From Rhizobium sp. Root483D2 (GTDB lineage Bacteria > Pseudomonadota > Alphaproteobacteria > Rhizobiales > Rhizobiaceae): a stretch of DNA of 34,387 nucleotides. Below the pieces are notes generated by a model, which made no database searches, had not been told where the DNA came from, and saw nothing but the letters and a program-made list of their open reading frames with translations. Made by a program: the position numbers and the translations under genes. How positions within the stretch are numbered: the stretch's first letter is position 1; each line of letters starts with the position of its first letter. The stretch lies in NCBI RefSeq assembly GCF_001426685.1, contig NZ_LMFB01000005.1, positions 322,736-357,122 of the forward strand. Reading direction: 5' to 3'. Shown piece by piece: positions 9,379-16,526 of the stretch.

Positions 9379-9517
9379 TACGCAATCACCCAACTTCTGA
9401 ACCCGGTTGGCACTGTGGCCGAGGTCATTCTTCAGTGGTTCGGAAAAGCGGAACAGTTGGTCAATGGAGGGTGAGCGGGACTGCGGCGATGGCGAAGTTA
9501 GTACTTTTGGACAGACC

Positions 9518-9718
9518 CTATCTCCCTATGCTGTAGATCACCGTCCGGTCTGCAACGCAGCCTCCCGGCAGCAGAACGCGCCGTCCCAGCAAGGCCTGTA
9601 CCATCGCGGTTTCGCGGTATGTGAGATGGAGTAGGCTGAACGGCGGGCAGATGCCCAAGCGTCCGCCAAAAGGCTTATCCGGTCTCGTGGCGCCGGTTAA
9701 AACTCTCCCAAAGTGCAT
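9518..9718 (-). pseudogene. Possible fragment of a winged-helix DNA-binding domain
   Basis: The 66-codon minus frame contains LLHLTYRETAMVQALL followed by DRTVIYS, which resembles the start of response-regulator-type winged-helix domains (LTxRE..ML..LL, then a later ..YS/YG). The expected downstream recognition helix is absent: a stop follows VIYSIGR, and I could not find the continuation in other frames. There is no ribosome binding site. It may be a decayed regulator remnant or chance. Confidence 0.2.
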
Positions 9719-9895
9719 GGGTAGCGCCAGCCGTCATGCGCCTCAAGGCGGGCCTGGAAGCGTCTTCCTACACAGCGCCATTCCATTCATTCTACGAGGA
9801 GAACGGTGATCTGCGATCATGGTCCAAACGCGCGGGATAAGCCTTGATCCCCTGTTGAACCGGCGCCTGCAAAAGAGCCTTTGCTTAAACTCAAT

Positions 9896-9901
9896 AGGAA
9901 G
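9896..9901 (+). promoter_or_regulatory. Ribosome binding site fixing the GT2 start
   Basis: AGGAAG lies four bases before ATG 9906, supporting the 307-residue product over a longer in-frame start at 9819. The translated GT-A fold also begins directly after this ATG (FQLSVIVPHLNE). Confidence 0.75.
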
Positions 9902-9905
9902 CCCT

Positions 9906-10829
9906 ATGCCGCCTCCCTTCCAGCTCAGCGTGATCGTGCCTCACCTCAACGAGCCCGATGATCTGCGGCAATGTCTTCTTGCGCTCGATGCACAACGCGC
10001 GGATGGTATTGCGTTCGAGATCATCGTAGTGGACAACAGCTCGAGCGAAATGCCGGTGGCAGCCTGCCTCGACATTCCGGATCTCCGCCTGGAGCGCGAA
10101 ATTGTTCCAGGCCCAGGGCCGGCCCGCAATCATGGCGCAGATCTCGCGCAGGCCGACCTTCTGGCTTTTATCGATTGCGACTGCATTGCTCAGCCTGGCT
10201 GGGTGAAAGAAATCGTCGATGCCATGGCAAACAGGCCCGATGTTGCGCTTCTCGGCGGCGATATCGCAGTCTTGGTTGCCGACCCCCGATATCCGACTGC
10301 GATCGAATCCTATGAAAATATCTACAGCTATCGCGCGCGTGCTTATGTCGAACAATATGGGTTTGCCGCAACGGGCAATATGGCGGTTCGAAAGCATGTT
10401 TTTCAGTCCGTCGGTCCTTTCGGTGGAATATCGACCATGGAAGATACCGAATGGGGACAACGGGCGACGGCAATGGGCCATCGCGTCATCTTTCTGCCGG
10501 AGGCGAAAGTTCTGACCCCCTCCTGCAAGTCTTTTGCTGATCTGGCCCGGCGGTGGGACCGGCATGTCGCCCACGGCTTCCGCAAGGTTTCCGGTCACCC
10601 TTCGGCGACACTGCGATGGCTTGTCGAGGGCCTGATCATCGCCGCGTCTCCGTTGGCCGAGACTTTCAAAATCTTGACGACAGATCGTGTCTCCGGCATG
10701 CGAAACCGGATACTGGCGCTCGCCTGCCTGACCCGCATTCGGGCTCATCGCGCGCGCCGCATGTTCGGCCTGGTGTTTCATGGCGATGCAAGCCGCTTCA
10801 TCGAAAACTGGAATCGTGAAAGGTCTTGA
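9906..10829 (+). CDS. Glycosyltransferase family 2
   Basis: A 307-residue GT-A fold enzyme. LSVIVPHLNE near the N-terminus is the nucleotide-binding strand. IIVVDNSS follows. FIDCDCIAQPGW carries the DxD-type metal site. GNMAVRK and MEDTEWGQR (ED acceptor/catalytic base region) follow, then ARRWDRHVAHG late in the protein. The C-terminal third has hydrophobic stretches (LVEGLIIAASPL, ILALACLTRI) that may associate with the membrane. It should add one sugar to the undecaprenyl-linked repeat unit on the cytoplasmic face; donor and linkage cannot be read from sequence. It is the only plus-strand gene between the divergent co-polymerase operon and the ExoY-like gene about 530 bases downstream. 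Confidence 0.88.
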   Translation: MPPPFQLSVIVPHLNEPDDLRQCLLALDAQRADGIAFEIIVVDNSSSEMPVAACLDIPDLRLEREIVPGPGPARNHGADLAQADLLAFIDCDCIAQPGWVKEIVDAMANRPDVALLGGDIAVLVADPRYPTAIESYENIYSYRARAYVEQYGFAATGNMAVRKHVFQSVGPFGGISTMEDTEWGQRATAMGHRVIFLPEAKVLTPSCKSFADLARRWDRHVAHGFRKVSGHPSATLRWLVEGLIIAASPLAETFKILTTDRVSGMRNRILALACLTRIRAHRARRMFGLVFHGDASRFIENWNRERS

Positions 10830-11265
10830 ATGACCAACGCGACCGCCATCAAACGATCAGCAACATATCCCGATCGGCTGCGGCGCTTCAAAAGCCCGCA
10901 CGCCTGATTTCGGCATCGCGCCGGCAGAGCTCGTTCAACGGTTCGCGCGCCACTTTCCAAAAATCCATGCTCCAGCAGCGCGGCGGTGCGTAAACACGCC
11001 GGTGAAAATCGTCCAGCCAGCGTCTTGCTGCAAAGCTTTTAATCGCCCGGTCGCCTCGGCATCAACGCGCCTTTCACTCTCCCTTTCCCCGCCTCTATCA
11101 GCCAAAAGCCACTTAAACGAGTGCAAATCTTCGTTTTGAAAGTGCGTTATTTTGCGACAGCAATCCGACCTACATCGAATTGTTTAGATTAGATTTATTG
11201 TGAATTTGATGACTATGGTTAATATCAAATTAACAAAAGGCTTTGGGGCAATAAATTAAAAAATC

Positions 11266-11356
11266 GAGGAAGTACAAATTCCTCCAAATGGAATTTTATA
11301 TTTTCATTTTTCACGCCCCTTACGCCGATTTTTCAAACACTGGCTAACTTTGGAGG
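11266..11356 (+). promoter_or_regulatory. Possible anti-Shine-Dalgarno structure in the ExoY-like leader
   Basis: CCTCCAAA (11281-11288) is exactly complementary to TTTGGAGG (11349-11356), which contains the GGAGG ribosome binding site of the gene starting at 11361. The same CCTCC can instead pair with GAGGAA (11266-11271) just upstream. The two pairings exclude each other, a layout able to switch translation. This holds only if transcription begins upstream of about 11266; whether the RNA folds this way is inference. Confidence 0.3.
11316..11324 (+). promoter_or_regulatory. CCYYTTACG motif, copy 1
   Basis: CCCCTTACG, followed by CCG, lies about 40 bases before the ExoY-like start codon. It is one of four copies of CCYYTTACG, all in the large intergenic gaps of this EPS locus. 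Probable operator or activator site; the binding protein is unknown. Confidence 0.35.
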
Positions 11357-11360
11357 CGTC

Positions 11361-12041
11361 ATGTCGGAAAGTAATCTAGAATACCCCTTGGGTGTTACTT
11401 CACACAGCTCATCGTACGAGCGGGCTGCGAAATCCCGATCGCGCTATTTCGTGGAGAAGCGTTTTTTCGATGTCGCTGTCACGTTGCTGGCTGCGCCATT
11501 CGCTTTGCTGATCGTTGCTCTGTGCGCGATGCTGATCCGGCTGAATGGGGGAAAGGCGTTCTTCTCGCAGCCGCGCGTCGGAAAAGGCGGGCGAATATTC
11601 AATCTGTGGAAGCTGCGAACGATGGCCCCGGACGCAGACCGGAAGCTGGCAGAGTATTTGGCCTCCAACCCTGCCGCAAAGGCCGAATGGGAGACAAAGC
11701 AGAAACTTGAAAAGGATCCACGCATCACATGGCTTGGCAAATATCTGCGCAAATATTCAATCGATGAACTGCCGCAGCTTCTGAATGTGATTGCCGGCGA
11801 TATGAGCCTGGTTGGCCCGCGCCCGATGTTGCCTGAGCAGCGGCAATATTATCCAGGGACAGCCTATTTCAACCTGCGTCCCGGCTTGACTGGACTTTGG
11901 CAGATTAGCGAGCGCAATGGCTGTACCTTCATCGAGCGCGCACTGCATGATACCCGCTATTCCGGCATGATGTCCTTCAGTGCGGATTTGTGGATTTTGG
12001 TCCGGACGCCGATGGTTGTTTTCAAAGGAACGGGCCTCTGA
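11361..12041 (+). CDS. ExoY/WbaP-like initiating sugar-phosphate transferase
   Basis: A 226-residue polyprenyl-phosphate sugar-1-phosphate transferase that starts EPS repeat-unit assembly by loading the first sugar onto undecaprenyl phosphate. ATG 11361 has GGAGG four bases upstream. KRFFDVAV leads into a re-entrant/membrane helix (about 38-62). Then come RVGKGGRIFNLWKLRTM, the catalytic SIDELPQLLNVIAGDMSLVGPRP region (133-155) and RPGLTGLWQISERN (173-186). Length and motifs fit the short ExoY type, without the extra N-terminal domain of WcaJ/WbaP. It stands alone between a long AT-rich leader and a convergent LuxR-type regulator. A GGGCCTC/GAGGCCC hairpin overlaps its stop. The first sugar (Gal or Glc) cannot be told. 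Confidence 0.93.
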   Translation: MSESNLEYPLGVTSHSSSYERAAKSRSRYFVEKRFFDVAVTLLAAPFALLIVALCAMLIRLNGGKAFFSQPRVGKGGRIFNLWKLRTMAPDADRKLAEYLASNPAAKAEWETKQKLEKDPRITWLGKYLRKYSIDELPQLLNVIAGDMSLVGPRPMLPEQRQYYPGTAYFNLRPGLTGLWQISERNGCTFIERALHDTRYSGMMSFSADLWILVRTPMVVFKGTGL

Positions 12042-12051
12042 AAAGAGGCCC
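12032..12051 (+). terminator. Hairpin overlapping the ExoY-like stop codon
   Basis: GGGCCTC pairs with GAGGCCC across a six-base loop that includes the TGA stop. No T-run follows, so this could be a weak terminator or an mRNA 3' stabiliser. Confidence 0.35.
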
Positions 12052-12056
12052 CTTAC

Positions 12057-12093
12057 AAAAAAGCAAAGCACCAAATATTTTTGGTGCTTTGCT
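12057..12093 (-). terminator. Rho-independent terminator of the LuxR-type regulator gene
   Basis: A 14-bp stem AGCAAAGCACCAAA/TTTGGTGCTTTGCT with a four-base loop is followed on the minus strand by TTTTTT, a good intrinsic terminator for the gene ending at 12166. It may also block read-through from the convergent ExoY-like gene. Confidence 0.8.
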
Positions 12094-12165
12094 AAGACCG
12101 AGATGAAAGAGACAAATCCGAACGACCTTTCGGAAAATGTACGCAGAACTTGAATCCGTTAAAAA

Positions 12166-12966
12166 TTAATGCTCGCTTCCCTTCATGCCTTCGCTTGCCG
12201 GAGCCGAAGAAAGCGGGAAGAGATCCTTGATCTTGTAAGCAACTTCAGTCCGATTGGTCGCCTTGACCTTCTTCATGATATTGCGGATATGCACTTTGAC
12301 GGTGCTTTCGCGCAAATTGAGTTCATAGGCGATGATCTTGTTGGCCTTGCCACGCCGTAGCGCCTCGACCACTTCGGCCTGCCGCTCGGTGAACATGCCG
12401 GCGAGTGGGCGGGCAGCTGGGCTTCCCGTTTCAAGCGCCTGGCGCATTGCAAAGACGCTGCTGGCCGGAACGAAGATGCCGCCGGCCATTGAAAGCGCAA
12501 TGGCTTCGATACAGACGTCGATGCTGACGGACGAAGGGATATAGCCCTTCGCTCCACATTCGAGTGCCTTCATGATCTGCGGCAGATCGTCAGCATCTGC
12601 CAGAACAATGATGGGCGCTTCAAACGCTGCGGCGAGCCTGGTGATTTCTTCGGAAACACTCGGTTCGCCAATTTTCTTCCCGCCGATGTTCAAAAGAACG
12701 GCGGCGAGCTGCGGATAGTCATGCCGTTTGCGCTCCCATTCTTCCACCGAACCGAAGGCCAGCACATCCATGTCGATCTTGTGTGCGGATATGCAATAGG
12801 CAAGGCACTGCCGATCCAGCGCACGGTCGTCAATGATCAAAAGCGAACGCCCCCGCGGCATTTCGCCGGGCCTTTTATCATTTTGTGTGCTGAGAGGATC
12901 GGTTGCTATGGAATGGAAAAGATTACTCGAAATGTCCTTGCCGTTTGTCATCAATAGTGAATTCAT
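12166..12966 (-). CDS. LuxR/NarL-type regulator with degenerate receiver domain
   Basis: A 266-residue protein with AGGGAG nine bases before ATG 12966. Residues about 40-160 form a CheY-like fold: LLIIDDRALDR keeps the acidic pair, but the phosphoacceptor position reads VLLNIGG (Asn instead of Asp) and the conserved lysine region reads GYIPSSVS (Ser instead of Lys). The C-terminal GerE-type helix-turn-helix runs from FTERQAEVVEALRRGKANKIIAYELN through ESTVKVHIRNIMKKVKATNRTEV. It probably binds DNA without classical phosphorylation. The gene is convergent with the ExoY-like gene and has about 600 bases of AT-rich upstream DNA with several motif copies, so autoregulation and control of EPS genes is a reasonable guess. 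It is not recognisable as a named regulator. Confidence 0.85.
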   Translation of the reverse strand: MNSLLMTNGKDISSNLFHSIATDPLSTQNDKRPGEMPRGRSLLIIDDRALDRQCLAYCISAHKIDMDVLAFGSVEEWERKRHDYPQLAAVLLNIGGKKIGEPSVSEEITRLAAAFEAPIIVLADADDLPQIMKALECGAKGYIPSSVSIDVCIEAIALSMAGGIFVPASSVFAMRQALETGSPAARPLAGMFTERQAEVVEALRRGKANKIIAYELNLRESTVKVHIRNIMKKVKATNRTEVAYKIKDLFPLSSAPASEGMKGSEH

Positions 12967-13209
12967 ACGTCTCTACTCCCTAAACGCACATGCACATACC
13001 CGGTCAACGCCAAGGTCGTAAAAAAAGCACGCGCCAGCCCCAGATTTACTAGAAACTCAACCTGTGATATACATTTGTTTAAATCAAAATATTTATTCGC
13101 AGTTACTTATATTACACGATGTAAATGACATTGCATAGTATTTGAATGAAGCCGTAAATTATTTGTTTTCCGTGATGAAGTGAAGGCACTACGAAGGCGC
13201 AACTGGATA

Positions 13210-13218
13210 CCCTTTACG
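13210..13218 (+). promoter_or_regulatory. CCYYTTACG motif, copy 2
   Basis: CCCTTTACG, preceded by TA (TACCCTTTACG), lies upstream of the LuxR-type gene and 13 bases before the 7-2-7 dyad. Confidence 0.35.
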
Positions 13219-13231
13219 GATTAATAGCCAG

Positions 13232-13247
13232 TACCTTTTTAGGGGTA
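13232..13247. promoter_or_regulatory. NarL-like 7-2-7 dyad (TACC-N8-GGTA)
   Basis: TACCTTTTTAGGGGTA consists of two inverted heptamers separated by two bases. The right one (TACCCCT on the minus strand) fits the NarL heptamer TACYYMT and the left one (TACCTTT) deviates at one position. The gene downstream on the minus strand encodes a NarL/LuxR-type helix-turn-helix protein, so an autoregulatory operator is plausible. Binding is inferred. Confidence 0.35.
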
Positions 13248-13326
13248 ATTTGAGTGCTAAATGGTCCAGGCGGAGGACATCGCGGCGATTTACCATAATC
13301 TTCGTCACGAAAGAGATATAAAGTCT

Positions 13327-13335
13327 CCCTTTACG
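13327..13335 (+). promoter_or_regulatory. CCYYTTACG motif, copy 3
   Basis: CCCTTTACG, followed by CTCC, lies in the same AT-rich intergenic region, 109 bases from the end of copy 2. Confidence 0.35.
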
Positions 13336-13574
13336 CTCCACAAAACAATAACTTTTAAATTATTTTAAATATTGCGCTTGTATATGCCGCATTGCGATAC
13401 GTTCGAGTGGACACGCTGTGCCGTTCCGGAACGATGGACTCAGCCGGAAGCTGTAACGTTTGAGAGCTCAGCCGTCGCGCGCGCAGAATATGTCATTACC
13501 CGGCCCAGCGTTGCCGTGATGCGGATGCGCAACGAAATTTGGCGCGATATCGTGGCAGATTGTTCAGGGCGCTT

Positions 13575-14219
13575 TCACGCAGCCCCCGGCCCCCACCGGG
13601 CTGAATAGCTTTTCGAGAAAACAAACTTTTCGACATAGATATTACCAATCGGAAACAACGCCCTGACCTCGCTGTAGGACAAAAGGTTGATGCGGTCGAT
13701 GTGATAACGGCGCGTTGCGACATCCAAGGCACCGTAGTCCTTCGACAATTTCAGCGCCACACGCCGCATGGGCGGAGCCAGCCAATGCAGGAATGGCAGC
13801 CGGAAATGCGGCTCGATCGGAAATTCCCACGCCGGCGTTTGTATCCAGCCGGACAGACCGACCCGCTGCATCTCTGATGCCATGGCGCTCATATCTGGCC
13901 AGGCGCCGACATGCTCGATCACCGAATTGGAATGAACCAGATCAACCGATTTATCCGCATAGCCCTTCAGGTCACGCGCATCGCCGATCTCGCTGGTAAA
14001 AAGATTGGACAGGCCGTGACGATCGATCTCGTTTTCATCGATATTGAGAAGCCGGATTTCACTGATGCGCTCATGCCCGACATTTTCCCAATAGTCCGGC
14101 CGGCCACCAACGTCCAGAATGGAGACCGGCCGTCCCAGATGGTCGGCAAGTTTCTCGATCTGACGTCTGAGAATGCGCCCGCGAGCGGTTCTGAAGCGGC
14201 TAATTGTTAGATCCTTCAT
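13575..14219 (-). CDS. Class I SAM-dependent methyltransferase
   Basis: A 214-residue protein with GGGGAG nine bases before ATG 14219. SAM-binding motif I is ILDVGGRPDYW (about 34-44), the acidic strand-2 end is LLNIDENE, and the motif IV region is DLVHSNSVIEHVG (about 93-105), the usual DxxxxxxxxEH pattern of Methyltransf_11-type enzymes. WIQTPAWEFPIEPH resembles the aromatic stretch of sugar or glycan methyltransferases. It starts 28 bases after the beta-helix gene and so probably belongs to the Wzy operon, where it would methylate an EPS sugar or its acceptor. The substrate is inferred only from context. Confidence 0.82.
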   Translation of the reverse strand: MKDLTISRFRTARGRILRRQIEKLADHLGRPVSILDVGGRPDYWENVGHERISEIRLLNIDENEIDRHGLSNLFTSEIGDARDLKGYADKSVDLVHSNSVIEHVGAWPDMSAMASEMQRVGLSGWIQTPAWEFPIEPHFRLPFLHWLAPPMRRVALKLSKDYGALDVATRRYHIDRINLLSYSEVRALFPIGNIYVEKFVFSKSYSARWGPGAA

Positions 14220-14247
14220 GTTATCCGGCTCCCCGTGCGCGCCAATT

Positions 14248-15111
14248 TCATTGGTTCAACATTGTTTCAAGCGTGTCATCGATATTTCCGGACCAATCCG
14301 GAGTATTGTTGTTTATGGACGCGTATCCATAATGGCCTTTGCCCATCCTGTTATCCAGGAACGAGACATTGGATATCGTGCCGGCGCCGAACTGGCCGTC
14401 CGAATAGACCGTATAACCGCCGCCCAAGAGACGGTTTTTTTCGACACGCACGCGCGTTACCGGCCCGAAATAATTGCTCAGCATGATTGCCGACGTCTGC
14501 CCGTGAGGATTGACGATAGTGTTGCCTTTGATGACAACATCGGCGATCCCGCCATCCGTGGCAATTCCGTCAAAATGAGGACCGTCCCATTGCGACTGCA
14601 GGTCATGGATATAGTTGTTTTCGATAGTTATATTGGATGAGCCGGTAAGGTAGATACCGTCTTCCGTATGATGGATGTTGCAGTGACGGATTGAGACATT
14701 GTTGCCGGAAATGCTGATACCGCGAATACCGGGCGCAGCCTGGCCGTCGATATCGCAGTTCTCGACGGTCACGCCATCCGACCGGATGTCCAGCGCCGCC
14801 CAGCCCTTTGCCGAAATCCTGCAGTTTCGCAGCGTCACGTTCGGCGCGGTGATCGTGACTGTGCCTTGAAAATCCAGGCCGCTGACGGTCGCTCCAGCAA
14901 CATCCAGAACGAAGTTTGTTGCGCGCGCGAGAGGTAGATTAGTGGGGACGCCGGTGCTTGCCTCATCCGGATAAACCGCGATCTTCGCCTCAACCACTGG
15001 CGACGCGTCCGCGATTGCTGCTTGCGCCAACGCGAGGGGCGCATGCTGCGCGACGCCTGCCGTAAGCAGCCAGGACATCGCAAGCCAGCGGGTTTTGGCC
15101 CTCTGTATCAT
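14248..15111 (-). CDS. Periplasmic right-handed beta-helix protein, homologous to the RTX-linked beta-helix domains
   Basis: 287 residues with a Sec-type signal (LAMSWLLTAGVAQHAPLALAQA, cut near residue 30). The mature protein is a right-handed beta-helix of the pectate-lyase/NosD superfamily with N-x-I/V ladders (NVTLRNCRIS, NVSIRHCNIHH, NITIENNYIHDL). It shares unmistakable blocks with both RTX proteins at the window's left end: PDEASTGVP near the start, GPHFDGIATDGG, GQTSAIMLSNYFGPV, and LLGGGYTVYSDGQFG. It lacks any Pro-Thr linker or RTX repeats. The start codon overlaps the stop of the Wzy-like gene (ATGA), so the two are translationally coupled. This links the function to EPS polymerisation or processing in the periplasm. 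Lyase, epimerase or EPS-binding roles are all possible. Confidence 0.88.
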   Translation of the reverse strand: MIQRAKTRWLAMSWLLTAGVAQHAPLALAQAAIADASPVVEAKIAVYPDEASTGVPTNLPLARATNFVLDVAGATVSGLDFQGTVTITAPNVTLRNCRISAKGWAALDIRSDGVTVENCDIDGQAAPGIRGISISGNNVSIRHCNIHHTEDGIYLTGSSNITIENNYIHDLQSQWDGPHFDGIATDGGIADVVIKGNTIVNPHGQTSAIMLSNYFGPVTRVRVEKNRLLGGGYTVYSDGQFGAGTISNVSFLDNRMGKGHYGYASINNNTPDWSGNIDDTLETMLNQ

Positions 15112-16526
15112 GACGATTTCACGGTTGTTCTGAGTGAGCTTCTCGGGGTGACCTTCGAGCTTTGACCCGCATCGCTGTCAATATCCTGCATCCAGGATAC
15201 GCTGCCCAGATAGAACATGATCAGCAGGTAGGGCGCGTTCCAGAAATGAACCGTCCATCCCACCGTGAAGACACCGACCATCGAAATCAGATAGGCCGTC
15301 CGGTAGTCGTTTTGCTGGTCGCTCAAGCCTTTTTTCAAGGCGGTGCTGAGGAAAACCCATGCGAAAATCAGGAACATCAGGATGCCCGCAATATATCCGA
15401 AACGCACGAAATTGATGAGCCAGAACATATCGATGCTCGGCTCCATCCATTCCGGCCGCTGATATTCGTTGTGACCGATGCCGAAGATCGGGTGATTGAA
15501 GACGGAAAGCCAGCCGTAGTGCCAGATGCGAATGCGGTCCCACCCGGTATCCTGGCTGAAGGCAAAGTAGTGAACGTAGAATTCAAAGAAGGATTGGTTC
15601 GAAACAAGCGAAACCGCCGTGTAGAGCGATGCAAAGAATGCCGCAAGGACATGCCAGCGATAGCGAAAGCCGCGCAGAAACCATCCCCAGGACATCAAGA
15701 GAGCCTGCACCACCAAGGCGCTCAACGGACCTGACGACATCGAAAGAAGCGTGGCCAGAAAGACCAGAATGGAACGGCCCCATCGGCGCATCGGCGAAAC
15801 ATCGCGCCCAAGAACCTTGTGCACGAGGGCAAACACGCTTGTGCAAAATACGCCATATAGGATGGGATGATCGAACACCGACTGTACGCGACGCAGCCCC
15901 CATCGCGGTGCCATGAAATAATCGATCTGGGTGGGCAAAACCGATCGGAACATGTTGAGAGCGATGTTCGATCCTGTCACCGATTCATAAAGCGATAGTG
16001 GCAGAAGCAGCAGGATGATCAGAAAGATGGCTTTGACCATTCCATAAAATTGCCCCTCGTTTCTGATCATGACGCGCGCCAGAAAATAGGCGCCCATCGT
16101 CTCGATCGCCATCATGCCGCCGGATTGAAAAGACGTTGCCAGATCGTGCACAACAGCCAGACTGACCGAGCACCAAAGGCAAAACAAAATCACCAGAATA
16201 TCCGGCGTCCTGATCCGCCCGGCCTTACCGCTCATCCACATGACCAGACAGGGGAGGATCGTGGCGATCAAGATGAAGCGGGAAACGGACAGGCGCAACG
16301 CGCCGAGCTCGATGATCCAGGGGATAATCAAGCTGAACAGAAAGAGACCCGCCACCCAAGGCAGTTTGTCCCGGATTGCCGTCTGTGTTGCTGTGCGCCC
16401 CTCGATCGCCTGGATGGCGAAGGCCCGGTTGGGCGTGGGCACTTGGGCTGGCCTGGTAATGGACCCAGGACGCCGGCGCTGTTGAGGGTATTCGCCCTCC
16501 CGTCTTGCGGCACCATGCATGGGCAT
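15108..16526 (-). CDS. Wzy/O-antigen ligase-like EPS polymerase
   Basis: A polytopic membrane protein of 472 residues from ATG 16526; a TTG one codon earlier and an ATG two codons later are alternatives, and no strong ribosome binding site decides. After a basic, Pro/Gln-rich cytoplasmic tail of about 50 residues there are about ten hydrophobic segments (for example WVAGLFLFSLIIPWIIELGA and FLIILLLLPLSLY). A large periplasmic loop contains WDRIRIWHYGWLSVFNHPIFGIGHNEYQRP, the typical Wzy_C/O-antigen-ligase signature with WxxG-like and GxG-H elements. It should polymerise repeat units in the periplasm. Its stop overlaps the beta-helix gene start (ATGA) and the methyltransferase follows. ExoQ-type EPS polymerases are the closest functional class. 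Confidence 0.87.
   Translation of the reverse strand: MPMHGAARREGEYPQQRRRPGSITRPAQVPTPNRAFAIQAIEGRTATQTAIRDKLPWVAGLFLFSLIIPWIIELGALRLSVSRFILIATILPCLVMWMSGKAGRIRTPDILVILFCLWCSVSLAVVHDLATSFQSGGMMAIETMGAYFLARVMIRNEGQFYGMVKAIFLIILLLLPLSLYESVTGSNIALNMFRSVLPTQIDYFMAPRWGLRRVQSVFDHPILYGVFCTSVFALVHKVLGRDVSPMRRWGRSILVFLATLLSMSSGPLSALVVQALLMSWGWFLRGFRYRWHVLAAFFASLYTAVSLVSNQSFFEFYVHYFAFSQDTGWDRIRIWHYGWLSVFNHPIFGIGHNEYQRPEWMEPSIDMFWLINFVRFGYIAGILMFLIFAWVFLSTALKKGLSDQQNDYRTAYLISMVGVFTVGWTVHFWNAPYLLIMFYLGSVSWMQDIDSDAGQSSKVTPRSSLRTTVKSS

Larger units (their letters stand above)
9394..9905. other. Intergenic region between divergent co-polymerase and GT2 genes
   Basis: This stretch of about 510 bases must hold promoters for the minus-strand co-polymerase operon and the plus-strand GT2. 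I see no convincing promoter pair. An in-frame extension of the GT2 to 9819 is open, but no ribosome binding site supports it. A possible 66-codon minus-strand remnant is listed separately. Confidence 0.5.
10830..11360. other. Leader/promoter region of the ExoY-like gene
   Basis: No gene is supported here. From about 11140 the sequence becomes markedly AT-rich. It contains a dyad GTTAAT-N5-ATTAAC (11218-11234), an inverted repeat GAGGAA-N7-TTCCTC (11266-11284), a copy of the CCYYTTACG motif (11316-11324) and an 8-base stretch complementary to the ribosome binding site of the following gene (11281-11288). I cannot place a transcription start confidently. Confidence 0.55.
12967..13574. other. 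Long AT-rich regulatory region upstream of the LuxR-type gene
   Basis: About 600 bases lie between the regulator start and the 3' end of the methyltransferase gene (the same strand, so this is not a divergent promoter). The part from 13020 to 13375 is strongly AT-rich. It holds two CCYYTTACG motifs (13210, 13327) and one 7-2-7 dyad (13232-13247). A plus-strand frame at 13372-13608 lacks a ribosome binding site and protein-like features. The length suggests complex control of the regulator or an undetected small RNA. Confidence 0.5.

Noticed and set aside
8431..9474. 347-codon plus-strand open frame
   Set aside because: It is antisense to the GumC/Wzz-like gene. It has atypical composition and no ribosome binding site.
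13372..13608. Possible 78-residue plus-strand gene
   Set aside because: It starts at a TTG without a ribosome binding site, overlaps the end of the methyltransferase gene and has no protein-like features.
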